A stretch of 14,580 nt of DNA, from the NCBI GenBank assembly GCA_021775715.1, contig JAJFHI010000285.1:1-14580 (forward strand). The letters run 5' to 3'. This DNA comes from Hyphomicrobiaceae bacterium. Lineage in GTDB: Bacteria > Pseudomonadota > Alphaproteobacteria > Rhizobiales > Hyphomicrobiaceae. The position numbers were made by a program, and so were the translations under genes. Below the pieces are notes generated by a model. It did no database searches and was not told where the DNA came from. It saw only the letters and a list, made by a program, of their open reading frames with translations. This document shows positions 13,991-14,580 of the stretch, one piece after another. The number at the start of each line of letters is the position of its first letter. Position 1 is the first letter of the stretch.

Positions 13991-14580
13991 CTAATGCTCA
14001 ATACCAAGCTGCGATTTCACGCCGGACTTAAAGTGGTGCTTTACCGCGCCCATCTCCGTTACGGTATCGGCGATCTCAATCAACTCCGGCTTCGCATTGC
14101 GACCGGTCACGACGACGTGCAGATCGGGACGGCGCGCCGCCAAAGTCGCCACCACCTCATCCAGCGGGAGATAATCGTAACGCAGCGCGATGTTAAGTTC
14201 GTCCAGAATCACAAGCTTGATTTCCGGATCGGCCATCAACTCACAGGCCTTCTTCCACGCCGCGACACACGCCGCGATATCGCGGGCCTTGTCCTGTGTC
14301 TCCCAGGTGAAGCCTTCACCCATCGAATACCACTGCACCTGAGCGCCGAATTTCTCGAGCGCCGGTCGTTCGCCCGTCTCCCATGCACCCTTAATGAATT
14401 GCACAACACCGATTTTCCAACCGTGGCCAAGGCATCTAAGTGCCAGCCCGAACGCTGCCGTTGATTTGCCCTTGCCTGGGCCGGTGTGAACCAGCAACAA
14501 ACCTTTTTCGATCTTCTTCGAGGCCACTTCGGCGTCTTGCACCGCTTTGCGCTTTGCCATTTTGGCGCGGTGGCGGGCTA
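13991..14580 (-). CDS. cobO: Corrinoid adenosyltransferase CobO, N-terminus outside window
   Basis: CobO transfers the adenosyl group of ATP to the cob(I) form of corrinoids such as cobyrinic acid a,c-diamide. Counting from the ATG at 14560, the P-loop GPGKGKST is at 27-34. VVQFIKG, TWETQDK, VILDELNIALRYDYL and HVVVTGRNAKPEL follow in family order. The frame continues beyond that ATG to the right edge as A-R-H-R-A-K before M-A-K-R-K-A-V-Q-D-A. CobO proteins commonly carry an 'ARHxxKMxKRKAVQDAEVA' stretch within the N-terminal region, so the true start is most likely a short distance outside the window. The visible part is otherwise complete. It is upstream of cobQ in the same transcription direction. 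Confidence 0.94.
   Translation of the reverse strand, partial: ARHRAKMAKRKAVQDAEVASKKIEKGLLLVHTGPGKGKSTAAFGLALRCLGHGWKIGVVQFIKGAWETGERPALEKFGAQVQWYSMGEGFTWETQDKARDIAACVAAWKKACELMADPEIKLVILDELNIALRYDYLPLDEVVATLAARRPDLHVVVTGRNAKPELIEIADTVTEMGAVKHHFKSGVKSQLGIEH

Overview
The window most resembles a chromosomal segment of a moderate-GC alphaproteobacterium. This rests on the mixed Cob/Cbi gene content, the CobA, CobO and CobQ sequence styles, a FIST-domain protein paired with a hybrid histidine kinase, and several small DUF families common in that class. Genus cannot be read from the sequence. No rRNA, tRNA, transposase, phage gene or CRISPR array is visible.

Positions 1-2753 hold a signalling module. 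It starts with the C-terminal half of a FIST sensor protein, cut by the left edge. A soluble hybrid histidine kinase is translationally coupled to it by a TGATG overlap. A convergent LuxR/NarL-type response regulator follows. The FIST-kinase pair has the arrangement of NosP-NahK (nitric oxide sensing) and of regulators that sit near PQQ-alcohol oxidation genes in pseudomonads. Positions 2754-3446 are nearly gene-free. They hold a likely promoter and operator for the response regulator and one doubtful one-helix ORF.

Positions 3447-7017 are a mosaic of small accessory genes. An orphan DUF779 protein is followed by a p-hydroxybenzoate-hydroxylase-fold FAD monooxygenase. That gene is divergent from a DUF1761 membrane protein. 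An XRE regulator with a MmyB-type ligand domain is divergent from an unknown four-helix membrane protein. Both divergent gaps carry inverted repeats. The one between the XRE gene and the membrane protein is a perfect palindrome placed midway between the two start codons.

Positions 7056-14580 are a cobalamin-biosynthesis cluster: cbiD, cobB, cobA, cobC, cobD (cbiB), cobQ and cobO, the last cut by the right edge. CobA makes precorrin-2 from uroporphyrinogen III. CbiD methylates C-1 of the ring. CobB amidates the a and c side chains. CobO adenosylates the corrinoid. CobQ amidates the b, d, e and g side chains. CobC and CobD supply and attach the aminopropanol arm. The other ring methyltransferases, cobalt chelatase and nucleotide-loop genes are not in the window. 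The cluster is unusual in layout. Orientation flips repeatedly (-, ++, -, +, --), tails overlap or nearly touch, and the two divergent pairs have almost no space, or negative space, for promoters.
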